Assembly (NCBI RefSeq): GCF_003952185.1
Contig: NZ_RXFS01000001.1
Span: forward strand, 496,001-560,000
DNA: 64,000 nucleotides
Origin: Variovorax sp. 679
Lineage (GTDB): Bacteria; Pseudomonadota; Gammaproteobacteria; Burkholderiales; Burkholderiaceae_C
Direction of reading: 5' to 3'
Made by a program: the position numbers and the translations under genes. Below, in pieces: positions 8,701 through 15,278 of this stretch. Below the pieces are notes generated by a model. That model saw only the letters and a program-made list of their open reading frames with translations, searched no databases and was not told where the DNA came from. How positions within the stretch are numbered: position 1 is the first letter of the stretch; each line of letters begins with the position of its first letter.

Positions 8701-8957
8701 AGCCTCGTGCTGCCGAAAATGTATTCGCCGGTCTGCATCAAGCATGGGGCCCGGACGCTGCCGATGACACTGAGCATGATCCGGTAAGCCTCATCGACGC
8801 AGCCGACTTAGCACGCGTCATCTCCATCGCACAAGATGAACTCGAGGCAAATCAAGTATCGACCTTCAATCAGCAGTCCCGACAAGTCACTCCTGTCAAT
8901 CTTATGCATCTCACTGACGTTGATTGGAAACGCTACTTTGAAATGGGGCCAGCATGA
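5736..8957 (+). CDS. Reverse transcriptase of the UG/DRT (defence-associated) type, 1073 residues
   Basis: The N-terminal third is an RNA-dependent DNA polymerase domain. Visible motifs are a fingers segment (RPMAFPKNPDG, then WSYGNRLFRSTW), motif A ASVDLEKFYPSI with catalytic Asp at about 226, motif B GLMVSGFLANAALLQVD, motif C FRYVDDHVI with YVDD at about 328-331, and the thumb-side INPSKTEP. Motif B lacks the PQG of group II intron RTs, there is no maturase or retron-like short architecture, and about 690 residues of unknown, apparently helical sequence follow. I chose ATG 5736, which follows GAGGG and overlaps the primase stop; a TTG lies five codons upstream. Codons and GC differ from the neighbouring genes, suggesting transfer. 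Unfused UG-type RTs of this size are mostly antiphage systems, but the exact group cannot be assigned here. Confidence 0.85.
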   Translation: MRSFLSQVCDQLNMRWAWEKVKRASVPGDIWIDEADLASFEVHLGRELQSLGDELCSGKFRMSPIRPMAFPKNPDGDGNPRVRQYFHFTIRDQVAWTAVVNVLGRYVDPKMPVWSYGNRLFRSTWIEENLHGKKIRKIGPYRHSSGRIYRPFQQAWPLFRRHIALAVSAAASGQSKVDNLDDDERDELELQYQMHRADRCPFVFPDYWNSSETDLKDDGIFWASVDLEKFYPSIPLTACVDAISHCVPAELRPEVQRLLRTLTQLPLDLEGWTDAELKHIELDESRKTFRRIPTGLMVSGFLANAALLQVDHEVQKSLPLGRVAHFRYVDDHVILAKTFEELIKWIDHYKDVIDRLGSGANINPSKTEPKALGDLLGASDASKRVAGSDLWNRAQDECRLDPEFPTPLMTKTIALVSAIGRTDFTALEDNELSILSQQLEHLLLVDVPEAEMPERTRLAFAATRLARVAEARLAAPETLDVRHGGTGKIQKTRNQVSSRNGDDPSFDPIAALTGISDSQIHARLAGIADRVFGLVRKVLHERPDRVRLWTHALTIARRLGATGLELLFDDIDRYARDPVNRLAASYIRGNSYAVLAAETVRAAQLLIDPDAAGWRRAAALRSLQDIAKLTNRGVPEADRWFVQKSLDQFFVGVYCATGLLEQLPNTFQLLGQRLSQKFFERGRALLSSDDVSPDLRVAFAWWGCKFDLRKPVRRATDLIIHLGTCVEDLPESDDFWTFFPADAPTGALTRIASGTRPTQANQEGWWFDALMGRLDQPDLQEVATLSPAASRVWTSLEGSEAGQFLPLPVWATRIWDSRDSGITKEWRLGEWTCLEIVRQAALLLSSTETLNNDYLERASRRDAGARSHCAHPLNFALPSNLIDMEAVSWQEWKQKLRQSGVGVVRQVPQRRRIYDRRYAPLVVTEIGSAQNPIRGLGICLFALLSRTFLLPVQWNGLGHESMLKHLPQLLREEITYSSATLGILEACLQPRAAENVFAGLHQAWGPDAADDTEHDPVSLIDAADLARVISIAQDELEANQVSTFNQQSRQVTPVNLMHLTDVDWKRYFEMGPA

Positions 8958-9901
8958 GCTCTGAGCAACCAGCCTTGGTCGAAGCGCTTACTCTTGGCGT
9001 TATTCAAACGACCTTAGATTCCAAGCTCGCATGGAATGTCTCTAGTGGTGCGCCAAGGATCTCGGCGTCCGAGGATAGCCGTGCGTGGCACGAGATTCGC
9101 AGAGCGATGAGGGCATTGGCAGATCACGACGATCAGCCCCGCATCATTCTTCTTCCTGAGCTAGCACTACCAAGAACGCGACTGGACGACTTCGAGCGGC
9201 TTGTCTGTTCTATGAATGCCCTAACAATCATTGGAGTTGACTACCGCCTGGACCATCGAACGAGGTCAGCAAAAAACGAAGGTCTCGTCCTCGTCCCACG
9301 AAACTTTTGGAAGCGCACACCTTCGCGTTATGCTGCCCGAGTATGGTTCGGTAAGCGAGACCCTGCGCCAGCCGAGGCGTCCGGCTTTGAGAAGTACGTA
9401 CCGCCATGGGCTTTTGACGCCGACCCCAACGTATACGTTTTCGATGCAGGACCCTACGGGCGGATCGGGGTCAGCATTTGCTACGACTTTATGGATATTG
9501 AGCGCGCCCTCCTTTATCGCGGACGTGTCCATCATCTGTTTGTCATCGCGTACAACCGTGACGTAAAGCTTTTCGAGTCGCTGGCCGTTTCTCTATCAAG
9601 GACGGTCTTCTGCAACGTAGTGGTCTGCAACACCGGGTATTTTGGTGGCTCACTGGTCGTCACCCCATACTACGAGGCATTCAAGCGTGTTGGATACTCG
9701 GTTGATGGGGGACAGCTGTTCACTGCTCAGTGCGTTCAGCTTCCGGTACGCGATCTCGATGCCGCCATTCACGGCCATGACACCGGACCGGACGCCACGT
9801 ACAAGCACTTGCCACCAGGCTTCACGACTAGTATCTCCTCCATTGCTGCTCCCCAGGAAGGACCATCGCCCGTGACTTCTCCGTTGTTCCCTATAGGCTG
9901 A
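8954..9901 (+). CDS. Nitrilase-fold carbon-nitrogen hydrolase, third gene of the RT operon
   Basis: This 315-residue protein has the full Glu-Lys-Cys triad of the nitrilase superfamily: E69 in IILLPELALP, K134 in WFGKRDPAPAE and C176 in GVSICYDFMD. These enzymes hydrolyse nitriles or amides, or transfer acyl groups to amines. It begins with an ATGA overlap with the RT stop, so the two are almost certainly translated together. A nitrilase domain is known in DRT type 1 (UG1) defence RTs, usually fused to the RT; here it is a separate protein with its own start. The C-terminal 60 residues are Pro/Ser-rich with no recognisable fold. The substrate is unknown. Because the active site is intact, it is likely a working effector or modifier rather than a remnant. 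Confidence 0.85.
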   Translation: MSSEQPALVEALTLGVIQTTLDSKLAWNVSSGAPRISASEDSRAWHEIRRAMRALADHDDQPRIILLPELALPRTRLDDFERLVCSMNALTIIGVDYRLDHRTRSAKNEGLVLVPRNFWKRTPSRYAARVWFGKRDPAPAEASGFEKYVPPWAFDADPNVYVFDAGPYGRIGVSICYDFMDIERALLYRGRVHHLFVIAYNRDVKLFESLAVSLSRTVFCNVVVCNTGYFGGSLVVTPYYEAFKRVGYSVDGGQLFTAQCVQLPVRDLDAAIHGHDTGPDATYKHLPPGFTTSISSIAAPQEGPSPVTSPLFPIG

Positions 9902-10092
9902 GATCAATCGCCATGTGTATTCACGTTGCTAACCCGCGCCCGCAAGAAAATTGGTCGTTGCGGCTGACGGCTCACAGCGGCGCATAACCTCGTAAGCTGA
10001 ACAACCGCTTCCGGGAACTGAACTCAGCCTGACACAAGACGGCAGCCGCCGTAAAGCGGAAACTCGTGAAGGAAACCGAAGAGCCGCAGTAA

Positions 10093-10121
10093 GCGCCAAG
10101 CCACCTTCGGAGACTTGGCGC
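10093..10121 (+). terminator. Strong hairpin closing the RT operon region
   Basis: GCGCCAAG (10093-10100) and CTTGGCGC (10114-10121) pair perfectly, and the loop contains CTTCGG, the closing pair plus UUCG of a very stable tetraloop. No T-run follows, so this is either a weak terminator or the end of a structured RNA. Bases 9902-10092 hold only small hairpins (for example ACGGC-AGCC-GCCGT at 10039-10052) and no convincing gene. Confidence 0.45.
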
Positions 10122-10130
10122 CCTGAGCCC

Positions 10131-10382
10131 TTATCCAGCCGGACTCATCTCCTGATAAAGCGCCACCGCCTCCCGCGCCAAATCAGAAGCAATCCAAAGC
10201 AGATTCTCCCGATGCGCCTCCCCCGCCTCCTGGAACCATCCGTCCCCGGCGCCGTAGAAGCACCAGAGCAGCGAGTTCAGTTGCTCCAGCTTGTTCTCAA
10301 GAAGACCGGACGGGTCCCGTGTCATGGTGGTCGCGTCCACGGACGCCTGTTTTGCGGGCCCGGCCATAATTCGTTTAGCCAT
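10131..10382 (-). CDS. Small hypothetical protein, 83 residues
   Basis: This gene has a very good ribosome site (AAGGAG, eight bases before ATG 10382) and high-GC codons, so it is probably real. The protein has a short basic N-terminus and then a long helical region, NKLEQLNSLLWCFYGAGDGW, followed by ENLLWIASDLAREAVALYQ. The pattern of two helices with Trp/Phe/Leu at regular spacing suggests a small helical hairpin. I do not recognise a family and cannot give a function. It reads towards the RT operon and probably shares a transcript with the smaller frame just upstream (10413-10592). Confidence 0.65.
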   Translation of the reverse strand: MAKRIMAGPAKQASVDATTMTRDPSGLLENKLEQLNSLLWCFYGAGDGWFQEAGEAHRENLLWIASDLAREAVALYQEMSPAG

Positions 10383-10412
10383 TTGGTGTGCTCTCCTTCA
10401 AGGTAATGCACG

Positions 10413-10592
10413 TCACTTGGTCAGACGGTCAAGGTGTTCGCGCACCTTGGCCGTCGCCTTTTGCGCCTCGCGTTCGCGTCGATGCACGTCGCACCAACAG
10501 CCCGCCGCAAGGCAATGCGGTTCACTCAAAAGAAGTCTTTGTGTGCTCTGCCCTCCATGCCCACTAGGTGGGTCGTTCAACCACAGGGGCAT
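10413..10592 (-). CDS. Very small hypothetical protein (up to 59 residues), start uncertain
   Basis: This open frame ends at TGA 10413-10415, 30 bases upstream of the 83-residue gene on the same strand. From about codon 22 onward the codons end mostly in G or C, and the product reads as a sensible peptide: Cys-rich start (CLAAGCWCDVH), then a charged helix (RREREAQKATAKVREHLDRL). The first 21 codons show no such bias. The true start may therefore be TTG 10529, which gives 38 residues, rather than ATG 10592. Neither has a strong ribosome site. The function is unknown; a pairing of the four Cys/His residues with a metal is only a guess. Confidence 0.38.
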   Translation of the reverse strand: MPLWLNDPPSGHGGQSTQRLLLSEPHCLAAGCWCDVHRREREAQKATAKVREHLDRLTK

Positions 10593-10749
10593 TCACTGTA
10601 TAGAAGACCAGCCCCGCGCAGAAATAACTTTCTGCCCAGAATTTCTCGATTCCTTCGAGTAATCGCGAGGCCGCAGCGCCAGTCCACAAAGCGCTGACAG
10701 TCGCCAGGTCAATCAGCGAAAAAGAGGCTGCAGAAGCAACGGCATCAGC

Positions 10750-11391
10750 TCACGAATCGCGCCCGAATTCGCGCGCGTGCTCCACCGCGTACTTGATGAG
10801 CTCCGCCTGCCCCTCGATGCCCAGCCGGCGCTTGATGCTCTGCCGGTGCGCCTCCACCGTGCGCACGCTCAGGCCCAGTTCGCGCGCGATCTGCTTGCTC
10901 GATTCGCCCCGGCCCAGCGCCGAAAGAATCTCGCTCTCGCGCGGCGTGAGCAGCGGCCTCGGCTCCTGCGTGCGAAACAGTTTTTTCGACACGGCCGGGC
11001 TCAGGAATGTGCCGCCGGCAGACACGGCCTCTATGGCCGCGACGATCTCGGCCGCGGGCGCGTCTTTCAGCACGTAGCCGCGCGCGCCCACCTGCAGGGC
11101 CTTCTGCACGTACTCGGGGTTGTCGTACATGCTGAGCATCACGATGTGCGTCGCGCTCTGGCGCTGCAGCAGCACTTCCGCAAGCTCGATGCCGTTCATG
11201 TCCTTCATGCCGACGTCCATCAGCATCAGGTCAGGCCGCACGCTGCCGACCAGCTCCAGCGCTTCGGCGGCGCTGCCGGCCTCGCCGACGATCTCCAGGT
11301 TGGGCATGGAGCCGAGCCGGGCTCGCAGGCCGTCGCGTACCAGCGGGTGGTCGTCGACAAGAAAGAGCCGGATGGTCTTGGCGGTGGTCAT
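10750..11391 (-). CDS. NarL/FixJ-family response regulator
   Basis: This 213-residue two-component regulator has an N-terminal receiver domain starting IRLFLVDDHPLVRDG, with the phosphorylated Asp at residue 59 in LMLMDVGMKDMNG. The switch Thr/Ser is in IVMLSMYDN and the Lys in GYVLKDA. The C-terminal LuxR-type helix-turn-helix is LTPRESEILSALGRGESSKQ followed by IARELGLSVRTVEAHRQ. Its ATG overlaps the TGA of the kinase gene upstream (ATGA at 11388-11391), so the two are translationally coupled and form one signalling pair. The targets cannot be read here. The neighbouring MFS gene at 12854 on the same strand lies upstream, not downstream. Confidence 0.93.
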   Translation of the reverse strand: MTTAKTIRLFLVDDHPLVRDGLRARLGSMPNLEIVGEAGSAAEALELVGSVRPDLMLMDVGMKDMNGIELAEVLLQRQSATHIVMLSMYDNPEYVQKALQVGARGYVLKDAPAAEIVAAIEAVSAGGTFLSPAVSKKLFRTQEPRPLLTPRESEILSALGRGESSKQIARELGLSVRTVEAHRQSIKRRLGIEGQAELIKYAVEHAREFGRDS

Positions 11392-12809
11392 GCTCTGGCG
11401 CCTGATGCGGGCGCGTGTGCCTGCTGTTTCTGTTCGGCCGCTGCTGCCCTCGCGCTGCGGGCGGGCACCTCGGCCTCGATGGACGTGCGCCCGGCGTTGC
11501 TGCACATGGTGAGCCGCCCGCCGATGGACTCCATGCGCTCGCGCATGTTGCGCAGGCCGATGCCACGCCGGGGGTCGAGCTGCACGGCCTCGATGTCGAA
11601 GCCAGTGCCGTCGTCGCTCACTTCGAGCCGCACGCCCTCTTCTTCGTCGAAGTTCAGCGCAATGTGCACGTGCTGCGCGTTGGCGTGCTTGCGCACGTTG
11701 GTCAGCGCCTCCTGCGTGAGGCGGAAGAGCGCGGTCTTCACCTCGGGCTGCAGTTCGAAGGATTCGCCGCCGATCATCATCGAGGCATCGACGCCGCCGC
11801 CCTCTTCCCTGAACTCGTCGACCAGCCGCTCCAGTGCGGCGGGCAGGCCCAGGGTGTCGAGCAATGCGGGGCGCAGCCGGTGCGAGATGCGGCGCACCTC
11901 TATCAGCGAATCGTTGAGCCGCTGCAGCGCCTTCACCAGCGCGGGCGGCGTGGGCTGGTGCTGGCGTTCGAGCGATTCCACGGCCGATTCGATCAGCAGC
12001 TTGGCCGACACCAGCGTCTGGCTGGTGCCGTCGTGCAGTTCGCGCGCGAGGTGGCCGCGCTCTTCTTCCTGCGACTGCACCACGCGCCGCGCGAGCAGGC
12101 GCAGCTTGGCTTCCGCCGTACGGTGCTCGCTGAGGTTGAGCAGCAGGCCTGCAGCGCTGACCACGCCGAGGCACAGCGCGGCAATGCCGGCTATCCACAG
12201 CAGCGTGGCGGTGACGTTGGCGTTCACCTGCCGGTCGAGGGTGTCCATGGTCGACTGGATGTCGTCGAGGTACAGGCCGGTGCCCACCATCCAGTTCCAG
12301 CGCGGCATGGCGGTCACGTAGCCGAGCTTGGGCGCCAGCTGCGCGCTCGAGGGCTTGCGCCATTCGTACTCGACGTAGCCGCCGCCGTTTTCCTTCGCGC
12401 CCTTGATCAGCTCCTGAATGGTGTAGCGGCCATGCGAGTCGCGCAGCTCCCAGAGGTTCTGGCCGACCAGCTCGGGCTGGCGCGAATGCATGAGGGACTT
12501 GCCCTCCAGGTCGTACACGAAGAAGTAGCCGTCGTCGCCGTAGTTGAGCGCGGCCAACCGGCGCAAGGCCTCGTTGCGGGTGGCCTCGTCGTCCTGGCCC
12601 GATTCGTACAGCGGCATCAGGTTGCTGACGGCCAGGTCCACGTAGCTGCGCAGCTCGCTGCGGCGTTGGGCCATGTAGCTGTTCTCGATGAGGGCACGCT
12701 CGCGCTGGGCGAGGTCGTTCTCCTGGTGGCGCACCGCAAGGGCCACCAGCACCAGCGCCAGGAGCAGCGGTGCGACGGCGAGCGCAACGATCTTGGTGCG
12801 GAGGTTCAT
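11388..12809 (-). CDS. Sensor histidine kinase with single Cache domain and HisKA_3
   Basis: This 473-residue membrane kinase begins with a transmembrane helix (KIVALAVAPLLLALVLVALA). A periplasmic single-Cache domain follows at about 30-195, with the typical GDDGYFFVYDLEGKSLMH and MPRWNWMVGTGLYLDDI segments that bind small carboxylates or amines in relatives. A second membrane helix lies near 200-225. The dimerisation/phosphate domain has H259 in RGHLARELHDGTSQTL, and the ATPase domain shows ALTNVRKHANA, SDDGTGFD and GIGLRNMRERME. It is coupled to the NarL-type regulator by an ATGA overlap. The bound ligand is unknown. ATG 12809 is the natural start because the first helix follows it directly. 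Confidence 0.92.
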   Translation of the reverse strand: MNLRTKIVALAVAPLLLALVLVALAVRHQENDLAQRERALIENSYMAQRRSELRSYVDLAVSNLMPLYESGQDDEATRNEALRRLAALNYGDDGYFFVYDLEGKSLMHSRQPELVGQNLWELRDSHGRYTIQELIKGAKENGGGYVEYEWRKPSSAQLAPKLGYVTAMPRWNWMVGTGLYLDDIQSTMDTLDRQVNANVTATLLWIAGIAALCLGVVSAAGLLLNLSEHRTAEAKLRLLARRVVQSQEEERGHLARELHDGTSQTLVSAKLLIESAVESLERQHQPTPPALVKALQRLNDSLIEVRRISHRLRPALLDTLGLPAALERLVDEFREEGGGVDASMMIGGESFELQPEVKTALFRLTQEALTNVRKHANAQHVHIALNFDEEEGVRLEVSDDGTGFDIEAVQLDPRRGIGLRNMRERMESIGGRLTMCSNAGRTSIEAEVPARSARAAAAEQKQQAHAPASGARA

Positions 12810-12853
12810 CGGGTGGCAAGGCTACCACCGCGCCTGGAGGCCGCCGGGCCGGG

Positions 12854-14158
12854 TCAGCCGCCGACGGCAGCAGGCACCGATGCCCGCCTGAACTCCGTCG
12901 CGTAGTAGAGCAGCGCCACCAGCACGTACCCGCCGCCCAGCAGGCACAGTCCGCCCCATCCATGGAAGGCATACACCGCAGCCGCGATGCCCGAAGCCAC
13001 CGCCGCACAGATGAAGATGAAGGTCATGAACAGCCCGTTGATGCGGCCGCGCAGTTCGGGCGCAAGCATGAACAGGCTGCGGAAGTTGAGCACCTGGCAC
13101 AGCTGCACGGCCCCGTCGAGCAGGATGCCCGCCGCGACCAGCCCGGCCAGCGAGTGGTAGTGCATGGAGATGGCGCCCAGCACGAACGAGAGCAGCGCGA
13201 CGACGATGGCCCAGCCGGTGGCGGCACGCGTCCAGCCCCTGTCGGCCAGCCGCCCCGCCACGGGCGCGAGCAGCGCACCGGCCGCGCCCGCCAGTGCGAA
13301 CAGCGCGATGCCGCCCTGCCCCATGCCGAACTCGTGCACCAGCGCCAGCGGCACGGCCGTCCAGAAGGCCTGGAAGCCGGAGAACATCATTCCCTGGTAG
13401 AGGCTGCGCCTGCGCAGCAGCGGCGTGTTCCACACGATGCCGGGCAACGAGGCCATGGTGCGCGCATAGCCCACCGAGGCGTGCGGGTGCCGCCGGGGCA
13501 GCACGCGCCACAGCACGGCGATGAGCGAGGACATCAGCACAGCCGACAGGCCGAACACCGCGCGCCAGCCCAGCGCAGAGGCCACCACGCTGGCGAAGGG
13601 CCGCGCCAGCATGATCCCGCCCAGCAGCCCGGCCATGATGTTGCCGACCACCTTGCCGCGCGTGGCCTCGGGCACGAGGTGCGAGGCGAAAGGCAGCAGC
13701 ACCTGGGCCGCGACGGCACAGGTGCCGACCACGAACGACGCCGCCAGGAAGGTGATGGCCGAGCCCGACAGCGCGATGCCTACCAGCCCGATCACCGCAC
13801 CGAACAGCGCGCCGAGGATCAGCCTGCGGTTCTCGACCACGTCGGCCAGCGGTACCAGCAGCAGCAGGCCGGCACCGTAGCCGAGCTGGGTGAGCGTCAT
13901 GATGAGTCCGGCCAGGCCGGCGTGCAGCTGCAGCGTGTCGGAGATGGGGCCGATCAGCGGCTGGGCGTAGTAGATGTTGGCTACGCAGAGGCCGCAGGCG
14001 ACGGCGAAGACCAGCGTGAGCGCGGGCGTGAGCCCCGGGGCGGAAGGATGGGCAGCGTGGGCCGCGGGGGCCGTGGAGGACGAAGAGGACACGGAGGAAT
14101 CCCGGTTGCCGGTTGCGAGAAGGCTGGATTCAGGGTTAACCCGAAGGCCGGGCACCAT
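12854..14158 (-). CDS. MFS transporter
   Basis: This protein of up to 434 residues has about twelve hydrophobic segments. The first (LTLVFAVACGLCVANIYYAQ) and the loop ADVVENRRLILGALFG match the major facilitator superfamily. It is probably a drug or metabolite exporter driven by protons; the substrate is unknown. The start is uncertain: ATG 14158 gives a long, low-complexity N-terminus, while GTG 14092 gives a length closer to relatives. A perfect GGGTTAACCC palindrome (14133-14142) and a TGCTATGGT extended -10-like element overlap the upstream start, which favours the shorter protein. The gene ends 44 bases past the Cache kinase start and may be the first gene of that transcript. Confidence 0.87.
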   Translation of the reverse strand: MVPGLRVNPESSLLATGNRDSSVSSSSSTAPAAHAAHPSAPGLTPALTLVFAVACGLCVANIYYAQPLIGPISDTLQLHAGLAGLIMTLTQLGYGAGLLLLVPLADVVENRRLILGALFGAVIGLVGIALSGSAITFLAASFVVGTCAVAAQVLLPFASHLVPEATRGKVVGNIMAGLLGGIMLARPFASVVASALGWRAVFGLSAVLMSSLIAVLWRVLPRRHPHASVGYARTMASLPGIVWNTPLLRRRSLYQGMMFSGFQAFWTAVPLALVHEFGMGQGGIALFALAGAAGALLAPVAGRLADRGWTRAATGWAIVVALLSFVLGAISMHYHSLAGLVAAGILLDGAVQLCQVLNFRSLFMLAPELRGRINGLFMTFIFICAAVASGIAAAVYAFHGWGGLCLLGGGYVLVALLYYATEFRRASVPAAVGG

Positions 14159-14223
14159 AGCACGCGGAGCCGGTTTCTGCTGGCGTGGGCCTTGTACAGG
14201 CCCTCGGGAGAGCGCCGCCGCCC

Positions 14224-15162
14224 TCAGTCGACGCTGGTGGGCCGGCCCGAGGCCACCCATGCATCGAGCCCGCCCGTCAGCGGCAGGGCCCGCCGCGCAC
14301 CGCGCGCCAGCAGCACGCGCGCGGCCTGTGCAGCCGACACCTCGTTGGGGCAGTTGCAGTACAGCACCACGACCCGCCCGTTGGCATGCGACAGGTCGAG
14401 GCTGCGCTGCTGCAGCGCCTTCAGCGTGTACGCCTGCGCGCCCGGAATGCGGCGCGGATCGACCTGCACGCCGGCCTTGCCGCGCACGTCGATCACGAGC
14501 GGGGGTTCATCGCCATTCAGCAGCTCGTGCAGTTCTTCCACCGAGATGCGCGGCATGCCCGTGAGCCGCATGAAGGCGCGCCGGCGCCAGTAGCGCACCG
14601 CCAGGATCACCAGCAGCACCACGCCCAGCGCGGCGGTGGCGACGCCGCCGGCCTGCGCCATGACGGCCAGTACTTCCTGGATCTGGTTGCGGAAGACCCA
14701 ACCGAGCCCGAGGAAGAGCCCGGTCCAGACCAGCGCCGCGCCAATGTCGAAGCCGATGAAGCGCCGCACCGACATGCCCAGCGCCCCGGCCATCGGCGGT
14801 GCCACCACCGACACGCCCGGCACGAACTTGGCGGCCACGAGCGAGAGGCCGCCCCAGTCGGAAATCAGCGATTCACCGCGCCGCACGCAGGAGTCGGGTG
14901 AAAGGGAGATGCGGCACAGCAGCCGCATGAAGCGGTAGCCGAAGCGCCGCCCGGCATAGAACCACGCCCCGTCGCCAAGCAGGTTGGCGACGACCGCCGC
15001 CAGCACCACGCCGGCTACCGAGACGTCGCCCGCCGCCAGCAGCGCGCCCGTGAGCACAAGCACGGCAGCCGCCGGCACGGGCAGCCCCAGGCGGGCAGCG
15101 AAGCTGGCGGCGAAAACCACCAGGATCGCGTTCTGCACGAGCAGGGACATCAGCTGCGCCAT
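14224..15162 (-). CDS. DedA/SNARE-associated membrane protein fused to a rhodanese domain
   Basis: Residues 1 to about 190 form a DedA (VTT) domain: hydrophobic helices with re-entrant-loop motifs GDGAWFYAGRRFGYR and AAKFVPGVSVVAPPMAGALG, including the conserved F-x-P-G. DedA proteins act in envelope lipid recycling and membrane energetics. Residues from about 200 to 312 are a rhodanese-like domain with the active Cys in VVVLYCNCPNEVSAAQAA and DVRGKAG near its start. A double Cys (YCNC) sits in the loop where rhodaneses carry one catalytic Cys. The start at 15162 gives MAQLMSLL and leads straight into the first helix; the frame is open further upstream but reads as non-membrane sequence. Confidence 0.88.
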   Translation of the reverse strand: MAQLMSLLVQNAILVVFAASFAARLGLPVPAAAVLVLTGALLAAGDVSVAGVVLAAVVANLLGDGAWFYAGRRFGYRFMRLLCRISLSPDSCVRRGESLISDWGGLSLVAAKFVPGVSVVAPPMAGALGMSVRRFIGFDIGAALVWTGLFLGLGWVFRNQIQEVLAVMAQAGGVATAALGVVLLVILAVRYWRRRAFMRLTGMPRISVEELHELLNGDEPPLVIDVRGKAGVQVDPRRIPGAQAYTLKALQQRSLDLSHANGRVVVLYCNCPNEVSAAQAARVLLARGARRALPLTGGLDAWVASGRPTSVD

Positions 15163-15278
15163 GGCTGCCTTTGTCGGGATGCGGTTGGAGATTGCCGGGG
15201 TTGCGTGCGGTTCATGCGAACCGCGATTCTCCGGCATGGCCCAAGAACGTACCGGGCACAGGCCATTGCCGGATGGCT

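Noticed and set aside
9913..9987. A 24-codon frame (MCIHVANPRPQENWSLRLTA...) just past the nitrilase gene
   Set aside because: Very short, with no ribosome site and no recognisable family; kept as part of the unassigned flank.
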